Shown here piece by piece: positions 51,142-59,542 of a DNA stretch of 64,000 bases. The notes beneath the pieces were generated by a model. The model was given only the letters and a program-made list of their open reading frames with translations. It searched no databases and had not been told where the DNA came from. The stretch comes from Natronospirillum operosum (lineage in GTDB: Bacteria; Pseudomonadota; Gammaproteobacteria; Pseudomonadales; Natronospirillaceae). The stretch spans positions 354,851-418,850 of the forward strand of contig NZ_SRMF01000001.1 in NCBI RefSeq assembly GCF_004768465.1. The letters are read 5' to 3'. A program made the translations under genes and the position numbers. Within the stretch, counting starts at the first letter, position 1. The number at the start of each line of letters is the position of its first letter.

Positions 51142-52128
51142 TTACAGCCGGACTGCCCGACCGCTCTGTAACGATTCTACTGCGGCCTCGGCCAGCAGCA
51201 GGGCCATCAGGCCGTCGTTTTCGTTGGCCAGCACCGGCTCGGTGCCGTTCACGGCGGCGATGAAGTTGTTCAGTTCGTGGCGATAGGCCTCGGCGTAGCG
51301 TTCCAGGAAGAAATGCTGCGGTTTGGCACCGGTGGCACCGTCGTGGTTGGTGACCACTACCGAGTTCTCCAGTTGATTGTTGGCCTGCGCCATGCCCTCG
51401 GAGCCCAGCACCTCGATACGCTGGTCATAGCCATAGACAGCACGGCGGCTGTTGGTGATCTGGCACAGCTTGCCGCTGGCCGTTTTCAGCGTGACCATGG
51501 CGGTATCCACATCACCCTGCTGGCCGATCTCGGGGTCAATCAGGCAACTGGCAGCGGCATAGACTTCAACCGGTTCTTCGCCCAGCAGCCAGCGGGCCAT
51601 GTCCAGATCATGAATCATCATGTCCCGGAACAGACCGCCGGAGGACTGCACATATTTTGCCGGCGGCGGTGACGGGTCACGGCTGGTAATGTTCACCATC
51701 TCCAGGTTGCCCAACTGACCGTCTTCGAGCTGCTTTTTCAGGTAGCTGAAGTTGGGGTCGTAGCGGCGGTTGAAACCGACCAGGCAGGTCACCCCGGTGC
51801 GCTTCACCGTCTCGATGCAGGCGCGGGTGCGCTCGACATCCAGATCAATCGGCTTTTCGCAGAAAATGGCCTTGCCATACTCGGCGGCCTGTTCAATCAG
51901 GTCGGCGTGGGTATCGGTAGAACTGGCAATGATGACGGCATTGATCTCGGGGTCGGCCAGGGCTTCTTCCACGGTGGTCACCCGGGCGCCATATTGCCGG
52001 GCCAGTTTCTCTGCGGCTTCGGCAAAGACATCCACCACACAGGTCAGTTGCGCATTGGGGTTGGCTGCCACATTGGCAGCATGGATGGCGCCGATACGAC
52101 CGGCACCAAACAGGCAAATATTCAGCAT
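51142..52128 (-). CDS. iolG: myo-inositol 2-dehydrogenase, IolG
   Basis: IolG oxidises myo-inositol to 2-keto-myo-inositol with NAD+, the entry step of the pathway. The 328-residue protein has the Rossmann start CLFGAGRIGAIHAAN, the catalytic Lys in FCEKPIDLD, and FNRRYDPNF with GGLFRDMMIHDLDMARWLLG, where Asp and His (MIHDLD) complete the active site. ATG 52128 has GGAGAA. It is 23 bases downstream of the RpiR regulator gene and 56 bases before iolB. Confidence 0.94.
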   Translation of the reverse strand: MLNICLFGAGRIGAIHAANVAANPNAQLTCVVDVFAEAAEKLARQYGARVTTVEEALADPEINAVIIASSTDTHADLIEQAAEYGKAIFCEKPIDLDVERTRACIETVKRTGVTCLVGFNRRYDPNFSYLKKQLEDGQLGNLEMVNITSRDPSPPPAKYVQSSGGLFRDMMIHDLDMARWLLGEEPVEVYAAASCLIDPEIGQQGDVDTAMVTLKTASGKLCQITNSRRAVYGYDQRIEVLGSEGMAQANNQLENSVVVTNHDGATGAKPQHFFLERYAEAYRHELNNFIAAVNGTEPVLANENDGLMALLLAEAAVESLQSGRAVRL

Positions 52129-52151
52129 GTCAGTTCTCCAAAAAGTCTGCT

Positions 52152-53036
52152 TCAGGCCGGGTTGCCGTCCATGGAGCGGTTCTTGTCCACTCGGTAGGCC
52201 AGGCCGATTGACAGTGACTGCGCCAGACACAGTGTCGGCGTCAGCGAGCGGAAGCCGTGGACCTCCGAGTCCGGCAGCGTGAACACCACACTGGCCAGTT
52301 TGGCCAGCGGGCTCAGCCTGCTGTCGGTAATCACGATGATCGGCACGCCCCGCTCATGGGCAATGCGCACCGCCTCATCTGTTTCGCTGGCATAGGGCCG
52401 GAAACTGATCGCCAGTACGGCATCATTTTTCTGAATGGTGCCTGCCTGTTCCTTGTGCATGGCCCCCACGTTGTCGATCAGGTAGGCCCGGCGCTCGATA
52501 TGGCGCAGCGCATAAGCAAAATAGGCCGCCGGTACAAAGGACCGGCGCACGCCGATAATCTGGGTCGCCTCTGCATTGGCCAGAATATCGATGGCTTCGT
52601 TCAGCACCTCGGCCGGGATATGGCTTTGCAGGGACTGCAGGGCCAGGGTATCCGCATGGATGAACTCCCCCAGCAACTGGTCCGGCGACTGTGAGCCCGG
52701 GTCACCCAGGGTTTCCCGGGCAATGCGAATTCGTTCGGTGTAGCTGGGCGACTCGCGCAGCAGGTTCTGCTGAAACAGGGTCTGCATTTCGCTGAAGCCG
52801 CTGTAGCCGAAAGCATTGGCAAAGCGCACCAGAGTCGACGGGTGTACCCCGGCATCCTGGGCGATCACGGTGACGGTGCCAAAGGCAATGTCCCCCGGGT
52901 GATCAATCAGGTAGCGGGCCACCTGGCGCAGACGCTTGCTGAGCTCTGAATAGCGCTCGGTAATGGCGTTCTGCAGGTCGCTCAGGGTCTGTGGTGCCTG
53001 CATGCTCTCGGTCATCTGATTCTCGTCGCGTTCCAT
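52152..53036 (-). CDS. RpiR-family transcriptional regulator of inositol genes
   Basis: A 294-residue regulator. N-terminal helix-turn-helix (TVIAQDAGVHPSTLVRFANA, about 55-75) and a C-terminal SIS sugar-isomerase-like domain (NAEATQIIGVRRSFVPAAYF, DAVLAISFRPYASETDEAV, IIVITDSRLSPLAKLA) that should sense a phosphorylated inositol intermediate. It heads the iolG-iolB operon and is near three matching inverted repeats (TGGAA-N6-TTCCA). Control of the cluster by it is very likely; activator or repressor not decidable. ATG 53036 has a weak GAGAGA; ATG 53015 is the alternative. Confidence 0.9.
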   Translation of the reverse strand: MERDENQMTESMQAPQTLSDLQNAITERYSELSKRLRQVARYLIDHPGDIAFGTVTVIAQDAGVHPSTLVRFANAFGYSGFSEMQTLFQQNLLRESPSYTERIRIARETLGDPGSQSPDQLLGEFIHADTLALQSLQSHIPAEVLNEAIDILANAEATQIIGVRRSFVPAAYFAYALRHIERRAYLIDNVGAMHKEQAGTIQKNDAVLAISFRPYASETDEAVRIAHERGVPIIVITDSRLSPLAKLASVVFTLPDSEVHGFRSLTPTLCLAQSLSIGLAYRVDKNRSMDGNPA

Positions 53037-53068
53037 GTCGGTCTCTCTGTCTGTGCACGAGACCAAAA

Positions 53069-53084
53069 TGGAATGAATTTTCCA
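53069..53084. promoter_or_regulatory. RpiR-type operator A, TGGAA-N6-TTCCA
   Basis: TGGAA (53069-53073), six bases, TTCCA (53080-53084), 33 bases upstream of the regulator start. The same motif and spacing occur at 54219-54234 and, with one change, at 54323-54338. Confidence 0.72.
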
Positions 53085-53093
53085 GAATTGCAA

Positions 53094-53120
53094 CTGGCGG
53101 GTGGAAAACCCACCCGCCAG
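53094..53120 (-). terminator. stem-loop between binding-protein gene and RpiR gene
   Basis: A perfect 11-bp stem CTGGCGGGTGG/CCACCCGCCAG with a 5-base loop, 15 bases after the stop of the binding-protein gene. There is no T run, so it may be a partial terminator or 3'-end protector that lets some transcription pass into the regulator operon. Confidence 0.65.
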
Positions 53121-53134
53121 TGCCTGTTGCCGGT

Positions 53135-54085
53135 TCAGCGAATCTCGCCGGCCAGCTCTTCTACCAGTTCAATGTTGTCGGCCGTAATGAACCCGGGACC
53201 GGAGTTCATGTGGTTGCTCGGAATGATGCCGTAGCGGCTGTACAGCGACAGCATGATCACCGGCATGTAGCCCTGCAGGTAGGGTTGCTGGTCGATGGCG
53301 AAATCGATGGTGCCGCTCTTGATGGCCTCACTGATTTCACCGCTCAGATCAAAGGTCGCGAAGTACAGCTCACCGGCGCGACGGGTGCTTTCCAGTGCCC
53401 GAATGGTCGGGTGCGCGGAGCTGGGGCCCAGCGTCAGGACCGCATCGAGATCCGGGTTCTGGCGCAGATAGGCCTCTACCCGGCGCTGCACTTCGGTCGG
53501 GTCATCACCGGAGTCGATCATTTCCAGATCCACACCCAGCGCATCGGCAAAGCCCTGGCAGCGCTCAACAGAAGCCGGGTTCGTGATGTAGTGGTTGACG
53601 CAGACATAGCTGCTGACACCCGCTTCACGGGCCCTCTGACCTGCCCCGTAGCCGGCATCGTACTCGGGCTGGCCGATATGCAGCAGCGCGCCCAGGGCTT
53701 CACTCTGTTCATGGGTGCCCGAGTTGATGGTGATCACCGGAATGCCGCGGCGGGTGGCACTTTCGATGGGGCCTTGCAGCACATCAAAATCCGCGATTGA
53801 AACGATAATGCCATCCGGGTTGGACGCCACCGCCTGCTCGATGATGCGGGCCATGTCGGCCAGATCACCGGTGGTCGGGTTGCGATATTCGACGCGCGCA
53901 TTGACCGCTTCGCCGGCTTCCCGCACCGCATTGCGGATGGTGTTCCACCACGAATCCGAGTCCGGCGCATGGCTGATCAGCACAAAGCGCTCCTGCGCCA
54001 CGGCGGTAGCCGGGACCATGGCCGCAGCCAGGGCAATCAGGCCGGCTGACAGAAGGTAACTGAGGGTCTTTCTTGTGTTTTTCAT
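53135..54085 (-). CDS. inositol ABC transporter, periplasmic binding protein (IbpA-like)
   Basis: A 316-residue binding protein of the ribose/inositol group. A Sec signal ends at AVA (about residue 28). Fold marks are FVLISHAPDSDSWWNTIRNA, NPDGIIVSIADFDVL, IPVITINSGTHEQS and HIGQPEYDAGYGAGQ. The Trp-Trp near the start and the neighbouring iol genes agree with an inositol-type ligand. It is divergent from its permease and ATPase genes at 54446-56405. ATG 54085 has GGAGAGG; the upstream in-frame start is in the AT-rich promoter region. Confidence 0.9.
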   Translation of the reverse strand: MKNTRKTLSYLLSAGLIALAAAMVPATAVAQERFVLISHAPDSDSWWNTIRNAVREAGEAVNARVEYRNPTTGDLADMARIIEQAVASNPDGIIVSIADFDVLQGPIESATRRGIPVITINSGTHEQSEALGALLHIGQPEYDAGYGAGQRAREAGVSSYVCVNHYITNPASVERCQGFADALGVDLEMIDSGDDPTEVQRRVEAYLRQNPDLDAVLTLGPSSAHPTIRALESTRRAGELYFATFDLSGEISEAIKSGTIDFAIDQQPYLQGYMPVIMLSLYSRYGIIPSNHMNSGPGFITADNIELVEELAGEIR

Positions 54086-54445
54086 GGTTCGCCTCTCCTG
54101 GTCGGGCTGTGACCGGCACTCTGGTAACGGCTTTTGCCGTAACAGCATGTGGCCACTGGCGATACAGCCTGTCGCCCGCTCTGGGTTGTTGAAATTATTT
54201 TTCTCTTTTTTATCACTATGGAACAAAAATTCCATAAGCATCACAAAGATGTCTCTGCAGAGACAGGTTGTCAAGTGATCAGGCGCAAAAAATAAAATAA
54301 TATTTCTATCGTGTTTGACAAATGGAAAATTTATTCTATTCTAGGTTCGTCCGTTGCAAAAAGCACAACTACGCAACGGGAAAGCCGAAAATCAGAGCGC
54401 AGAAAGCGCCAAACAACAGACAACAATATTGCTGAGGGCTCAGTC
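54086..54445. promoter_or_regulatory. divergent promoter region of the inositol importer
   Basis: A 360-base AT-rich stretch between the binding protein (minus) and permease (plus). It holds TGGAA-N6-TTCCA at 54219-54234, a 16-bp palindrome TGTCTCTGCAGAGACA at 54250-54265, and a promoter for the plus strand with TTGACA (54315-54320), 16 bases, TATTCT (54337-54342). A second site, TGGAA-N6-TTCTA (54323-54338), lies between the two boxes. The two TGGAA sites are 104 bp apart, near ten helical turns. Confidence 0.72.
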
Positions 54446-55576
54446 ATGTCAGTCAATCATGCACAGCAATCAGATGCAGAGGCCACCAACGCGGACGAAC
54501 GGGTTCGTGAGGTGTCCATCCTGAATCGATTGCTCAGCCGACCCGAACTGGGGTCGGTTTCCGGGGCCGTACTGGTCTTTCTGTTTTTCATCATCGTGGC
54601 CGGAGACTCCGGCATGTTCAGCCCCGATGGGGTGCTGAACTGGAGCATGGTATCCGCGCAGCTGGGCATCATTGCCATCGGCGCCTGTGTGCTGATGATC
54701 GCCGGGGAGTTTGACCTGTCGATCGGTTCCATGATCGGCTTTGCCGGCATGATGATCGCCATACCCACCATGTACTGGGACTGGCCGGTCTGGACTTCCA
54801 TTATTTTTGCCTTCGCGCTGGCGCTCAGCATCGGCTTTACCATCGGCACCATAGTGGTCCGCACCGGGCTGCCGTCCTTTATTGTCAGCCTGGCCTTCCT
54901 GTTTATTCTGCGCGGGCTGACCATCGCGCTGGCCATCATGTTCACCAACCGCACCATTGTCGGTGGCGTGCGCGGGGCCGCCGAAGGTGACCTGCTGGCG
55001 GCCGCCTTCGGCGGTGAGATCGGTGGCTGGCTGTTCCAGTGGCTGGCGGATGTGGGCTGGCTGCAGTCCTTCCCCGATGGCACGCCCATCATTACCGGCA
55101 TTCCTATGATCATTATCTGGTGGTTCCTGCTGGCGACCATTGCCAGCTGGGTATTGCTGCGTACCAAATATGGCAACTGGATCTTTGCCACCGGCGGTGA
55201 TGCCAAGGCGGCGAAGAATGTCGGCGTGCCCACCAACAAGGTCAAGATTGGCGCCTTCATGTTCACCGCTTTCTGCGCCACGGTACTGGCGGCCTGTCAG
55301 GTGCTGGAATTCGGTTCGGCGGCGGCTGACCGGGGGCTGCTGAAGGAATTCGAGGCCATCATCGCGGTGGTCATCGGTGGCGCTCTGCTGACCGGAGGCT
55401 ATGGTTCGGTCATCGGCGCCTGTTTCGGTGCCCTGATCTTCGGTGTGGTGCAGATGGGCATCTACTTCTCCGGTATCGATTCGGACTGGTTCCGCGTCTT
55501 CCTGGGCGGCATGCTGTTGCTGGCCGTCATGTTCAACAACGCCATTCGCAGACGCGTCACCGGCGCTGCTCAGTGA
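54446..55576 (+). CDS. inositol ABC transporter, permease (IatP-like)
   Basis: A 376-residue CUT2 permease with about ten membrane segments. Marks are [53 protein letters not shown] and [20 protein letters not shown]. It is longer than the permeases of the 17-22 kb importer because of a periplasmic loop near residues 165-215. ATG 54446 has GAGGG; an earlier in-frame start lies inside the promoter. It pairs with the ATPase 28 bases downstream. Confidence 0.92.
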   Translation: MSVNHAQQSDAEATNADERVREVSILNRLLSRPELGSVSGAVLVFLFFIIVAGDSGMFSPDGVLNWSMVSAQLGIIAIGACVLMIAGEFDLSIGSMIGFAGMMIAIPTMYWDWPVWTSIIFAFALALSIGFTIGTIVVRTGLPSFIVSLAFLFILRGLTIALAIMFTNRTIVGGVRGAAEGDLLAAAFGGEIGGWLFQWLADVGWLQSFPDGTPIITGIPMIIIWWFLLATIASWVLLRTKYGNWIFATGGDAKAAKNVGVPTNKVKIGAFMFTAFCATVLAACQVLEFGSAAADRGLLKEFEAIIAVVIGGALLTGGYGSVIGACFGALIFGVVQMGIYFSGIDSDWFRVFLGGMLLLAVMFNNAIRRRVTGAAQ

Positions 55577-55604
55577 CCAGCCAAGACAGACGGAGGAACC
55601 GAAC

Positions 55605-56405
55605 ATGAGTGACAAGATTCTAGAACTCAAAAAAGTCAGCCGCTACTTTGGCAGCGTCATTGCCCTGGAAGACATCGACATGGAGGTCAATGCAGGCGAG
55701 GTGCACTGCCTGCTGGGTGACAACGGGGCTGGCAAGTCGACCCTGATCAAGACGCTGGCCGGTGTACACAAGCCCAGCAAGGGCGAGTATTTCTACGAAG
55801 GTGAGCGCGTCGAATTCAGTTCACCGCGTGATGCCCTGGACCGCGGCATTGCCACCGTGTATCAGGATCTGGCCCTGGTACCCCTGATGAGTATTACCCG
55901 CAACTTCTTCATGGGGCGGGAAATCACCAGGGGCTGGGGGCCGTTCAAGCAGTTCGATCAGGATCGCGCCGACCAGATTGCGCTGGACGGGCTGGCAGAA
56001 ATGGGCATCAAGGTGCGTGACCCCCAGCAGGTGGTCGGCACCATGTCCGGCGGTGAACGCCAGTGCCTGGCCATTGCCCGCGCCATCCATTTCGGTGCCC
56101 GGGTGCTGATTCTGGACGAGCCCACGGCGGCACTGGGGGTCAAGCAGACCTCGAATGTGCTGCGTGTAGTGGCGCAGGCCCGCGCCAAGGGGCTGGCGGT
56201 GATTCTGATCACCCACAATGTCCACCACGCCTATCCGGTGGCCGATCGTTTCACGCTGCTGAATCGGGGGCGCAGCATGGGGACCTTCCTCAAGTCGGAA
56301 GTCACCCGGGAGCAGGTACTGGAAATGATGGCCGGCGGCGAGGAAATGGAAAAACTGGAAGCGGAACTGGCCGAGTTCACCCGCAGCGACGAGGCCACCG
56401 CCTGA
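55605..56405 (+). CDS. inositol ABC transporter, ATP-binding subunit (IatA-like)
   Basis: A 266-residue single-domain ATPase. Walker [17 protein letters not shown], signature MSGGERQ, Walker [13 protein letters not shown], switch His ITHNVHHAY. Like the ATPase at 18337 it lacks the second domain of RbsA. GGAGGAAC precedes ATG 55605. The next gene begins 32 bases later, so importer and catabolic genes share one operon through iolE. Confidence 0.93.
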   Translation: MSDKILELKKVSRYFGSVIALEDIDMEVNAGEVHCLLGDNGAGKSTLIKTLAGVHKPSKGEYFYEGERVEFSSPRDALDRGIATVYQDLALVPLMSITRNFFMGREITRGWGPFKQFDQDRADQIALDGLAEMGIKVRDPQQVVGTMSGGERQCLAIARAIHFGARVLILDEPTAALGVKQTSNVLRVVAQARAKGLAVILITHNVHHAYPVADRFTLLNRGRSMGTFLKSEVTREQVLEMMAGGEEMEKLEAELAEFTRSDEATA

Positions 56406-56437
56406 CTGGCCCTTAACACTGAAACTGGAGCATCACC

Positions 56438-57559
56438 ATGAAAACCGTCCGCATTGGCCTGATCGGCACCGGCTTTATGGGCAAGGCACATGCCATTGCC
56501 TTTCAGTCGGCGCCGGCCATCTTCCCCCTCAGCGCCCGCATTGAATGCGAACTGCTGGCAGAGGTGAACTCCGACCTGGCCGCCCGCAAGGCGCAGGAAC
56601 TGGGTTTCAGGCGCGCAACCGATGACTGGCAGGCCCTGGTCACCGACCCCAATGTGGACGTGGTGGATATCTGCTCGCCGAACTTCCTGCACAAGGAAAT
56701 GGCGCTGGCGGCCATTGCCGCCGGCAAGCATGTGTATTGTGAAAAGCCGCTGGCCATCAACAGTGCCGATGCGCTGGAGATGACCGAGGCGGCCGAAAAG
56801 GCCGGGGTCAAGACCCTGGTCGGCTTCAACTACGCCAAGAACCCGGCGGCACAGCTGGCGAAGGAAATCATTGCCGCCGGCGAGATCGGCGACGTGGTGC
56901 ACTTTCGCGGCACGCACAACGAAGACTATCTGGCCGACCCGCAGACGCCGTTCAACTGGCGTCTGAAACGGGAGTTCTCCGGCAGCGGCACCCTGGGTGA
57001 CATGGGGTCCCATATCATCAATATGGCGCAGTACCTGGTCGGCGATATTACCCAGGTCAACGGCGACCTGCAGACGGTGATAAAGGAACGCCCGCTGCCC
57101 GATCAGCCCGGCAAGACCGGCGTGGTCGAGAACGAAGACCAGGCCCACTGCATGGTGCGTTTCGACAACGGTGCCATCGGCACGCTGGAAAGCAGCCGCA
57201 TTGCCTGGGGCCGCAAGATGGGCCTGACCTTCGAGGTCACCGGTACCCGGGGCTCCATCGTGTTCGATCAGGAGCGCCTGAGCGAACTGAAACTGTATAC
57301 CGCGACTGACAGCGCCGGCCGGGAAGGGTTTCGTACCCTGCTGATCGGGCCTGACCACCCGGACTATGGCCACTTCTGTGTGGGCCCGGGACATGGTATC
57401 GGCTACAACGACCAGAAGGCCGTTGAAGTGCGCGATCTGATCGAGGGTCTGGTCGCCGACAAACCGCTGTGGCCGGACTTCCGGGCGGCAATGGAAGTGA
57501 ACCGTGTGATCGACGCCCTGGAGCAGTCGCACGCCGAAGGCCGCTGGATCAGCCTGTGA
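56438..57559 (+). CDS. Gfo/Idh/MocA-family inositol-type dehydrogenase
   Basis: A 373-residue NAD-dependent oxidoreductase. Rossmann motif IGLIGTGFMGKAHAIAFQ, CEKPLAINSADAL with catalytic Lys, FNYAKNPAA and GSGTLGDMGSHIINMAQYLV. It is not a copy of iolG (51142) and probably acts on another isomer such as scyllo- or D-chiro-inositol, or on the inosose (inference). It stands between the importer ATPase and iolC, in one operon. Confidence 0.9.
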   Translation: MKTVRIGLIGTGFMGKAHAIAFQSAPAIFPLSARIECELLAEVNSDLAARKAQELGFRRATDDWQALVTDPNVDVVDICSPNFLHKEMALAAIAAGKHVYCEKPLAINSADALEMTEAAEKAGVKTLVGFNYAKNPAAQLAKEIIAAGEIGDVVHFRGTHNEDYLADPQTPFNWRLKREFSGSGTLGDMGSHIINMAQYLVGDITQVNGDLQTVIKERPLPDQPGKTGVVENEDQAHCMVRFDNGAIGTLESSRIAWGRKMGLTFEVTGTRGSIVFDQERLSELKLYTATDSAGREGFRTLLIGPDHPDYGHFCVGPGHGIGYNDQKAVEVRDLIEGLVADKPLWPDFRAAMEVNRVIDALEQSHAEGRWISL

Positions 57560-57593
57560 AAGGGCTGTGCCGCAGGCAGAAGAGGATGAGAGC

Positions 57594-59531
57594 ATGAGCA
57601 ACATTACACCCTACGCTGAACGACCGCTGGATGTCATCTGCCTGGGCCGGGCGGCGGTAGACCTTTATGCCGACCAGGTCGGCAGTCGGCTGGAAGATGT
57701 CAGCAGCTTTGCCAAGTATCTGGGCGGCTCCTCGGGCAATATAGCCTATGGTACCGCCCGGCTGGGCCTGAAATCGGCCATGCTGACCCGGGTCGGGGAC
57801 GAGCACATGGGTCGCTTTGTACGCGAAGAGCTGGCGCGCGCCGGGGTCGACGTCAGCCATGTGGTGACCGACCCGCAGCGCCTGACCGGCCTGGTCATAC
57901 TGGGCCTGAAGGACCGGCAAACCTTCCCGCTGATCTTCTACCGCAACGACTGCGCCGACATGGCTGTCAGTCCGGACGATTTCGGGCCTGAGTTCATTGC
58001 CTCCAGCCGGGCCCTGCTGATCACGGGTACTCATCTCAGTACCTCGGGCACCTATGAAACCAGCCGCACGGCCATTCAGTATGCCAGGGAGGCCGGCACC
58101 CGGGTCATTCTGGACATCGACTACCGGCCCGTGCTCTGGGGGCTCACCGGCCCGGGCGAGGGTGAGAACCGTTTCGTGTCTGACGAAGGGGTGACTCAAC
58201 ACCTGCAGACTGTACTGCCCGACCTGGATCTGATTGTCGGCACCGAGGAAGAGGTTCATATTGCCGGCGGCAGCGAAGACACCCTGACCGCGCTGCGCAA
58301 TATCCGCGCGCTGACCGATGCCACCATCGTGCTGAAGCTGGGCCCGCAGGGCTGTACGGTGCTGGAGGGTGACATCCCGGCCAGCGAGGACGACTTCGAA
58401 GTCCACACCGGCGTGCGCGTCGAGGTACTGAACGTGCTGGGCGCCGGAGATGCCTTCATGTCCGGCTTCCTGCGCGGCTGGCTGCAGAACGAACCGCACG
58501 AGCGGGCCTGTGCCTACGCCAACGCCTGTGGCGCTCTGGTGGTATCGCGCCATGGCTGCGCCCCGGCCATACCGGATGCCCGTGAACTGGACGACTACCT
58601 GACCCGGGCCGAGCAGATTGCCCACCCCGATCAGGACGTGCGGCTGAACCGCCTGCACCGCATCGCAGGTCGCCGACGCCGCCAGTGGGAACAGATCTAT
58701 GGCCTGGCCTTTGATCATCGCAAACAGCTGTTCGACATGGCGCGCGAAACCGGTGCTGACCCCGAACGGCTGAAAAAACTGAAACAGCTGCTGATCAGTG
58801 CCGCCGAACAGGGCGCCGAGCGCGGCGGGGTAGCGCACCAGGTCGGCGTGCTGATCGACGACACCTACGGCCAGGATGCCCTCAATGACGTCACCGGTCG
58901 CGGCTGGTGGATTGGCCGGCCGGTCGAATTGCCTACGTCCATGCCGCTGGAGCTGGAAGGCGGGCGCTCCATCGGGTCGCGCCTGCGCGAGTGGCCGATC
59001 GAGCATACAGTGAAGTGCCTGGTGTTCTATCATCCCGACCAGCCCGTAGAGCTGCGCCTGCAGCAGGAGCGTCAGGTGAAGGAGCTGTACCGGGCCTGTC
59101 TGGCCTCCGGTCATGAGTTGCTGCTGGAAGTGATTCCGCCGCGTGACCTGCCGGTCGATGAATGGACCCTGCCGCGCGCCCTGCAACGCTTCTACAATCT
59201 GGGTGTGTATCCGGACTGGTGGAAACTGCCGGCGCCCGAGCCTGAAACCTGGCAGCACCTGACCGAGGTCATCCGGGCCCGCGACGAGCATTGCCATGGT
59301 GTGGTGCTGCTGGGTCTGGATGCGCCGCTGGACGAACTGAAGCGCGAGTTCAACCACAGCGCCGGCTTTGATATCTGCCGGGGCTTTACCGTCGGCCGCA
59401 CGCTCTTTGGGGAGCCGAGCCGGGCCTGGCTGGCCGGTGAAATCGATGACAGCGAGCTGATCCGCAGGGTCAGTGACAACTACCATGAACTGATCGAGTG
59501 CTGGCAGGCCCGCCAGCCCGAAACTGACTGA
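57594..59531 (+). CDS. iolC: 5-dehydro-2-deoxygluconokinase fused to a DUF2090 aldolase-like domain (IolC)
   Basis: IolC phosphorylates 2-deoxy-5-keto-gluconate. The N-terminal 330 residues are a PfkB kinase: YLGGSSGNIAYGTARLG, and NVLGAGDAFMSGF with catalytic Asp286. Residues 335-645 are DUF2090, an aldolase-like barrel (KCLVFYHPDQPVE, LLLEVIPPRDLP, GVVLLGLDAPLDELK) common in proteobacterial IolC. No separate iolJ aldolase is present in the window, so this domain probably splits the phosphorylated product into malonate semialdehyde and dihydroxyacetone phosphate (inference). ATG 57594 follows GAGGATGAG. Confidence 0.93.
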   Translation: MSNITPYAERPLDVICLGRAAVDLYADQVGSRLEDVSSFAKYLGGSSGNIAYGTARLGLKSAMLTRVGDEHMGRFVREELARAGVDVSHVVTDPQRLTGLVILGLKDRQTFPLIFYRNDCADMAVSPDDFGPEFIASSRALLITGTHLSTSGTYETSRTAIQYAREAGTRVILDIDYRPVLWGLTGPGEGENRFVSDEGVTQHLQTVLPDLDLIVGTEEEVHIAGGSEDTLTALRNIRALTDATIVLKLGPQGCTVLEGDIPASEDDFEVHTGVRVEVLNVLGAGDAFMSGFLRGWLQNEPHERACAYANACGALVVSRHGCAPAIPDARELDDYLTRAEQIAHPDQDVRLNRLHRIAGRRRRQWEQIYGLAFDHRKQLFDMARETGADPERLKKLKQLLISAAEQGAERGGVAHQVGVLIDDTYGQDALNDVTGRGWWIGRPVELPTSMPLELEGGRSIGSRLREWPIEHTVKCLVFYHPDQPVELRLQQERQVKELYRACLASGHELLLEVIPPRDLPVDEWTLPRALQRFYNLGVYPDWWKLPAPEPETWQHLTEVIRARDEHCHGVVLLGLDAPLDELKREFNHSAGFDICRGFTVGRTLFGEPSRAWLAGEIDDSELIRRVSDNYHELIECWQARQPETD

Positions 59532-59542
59532 GGGAGGTGCTT

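Noticed and set aside
57549..59486. 645-codon minus-strand frame
   Set aside because: It is antisense to iolC over its full length; the codon pattern of iolC in high-GC DNA keeps this frame open.
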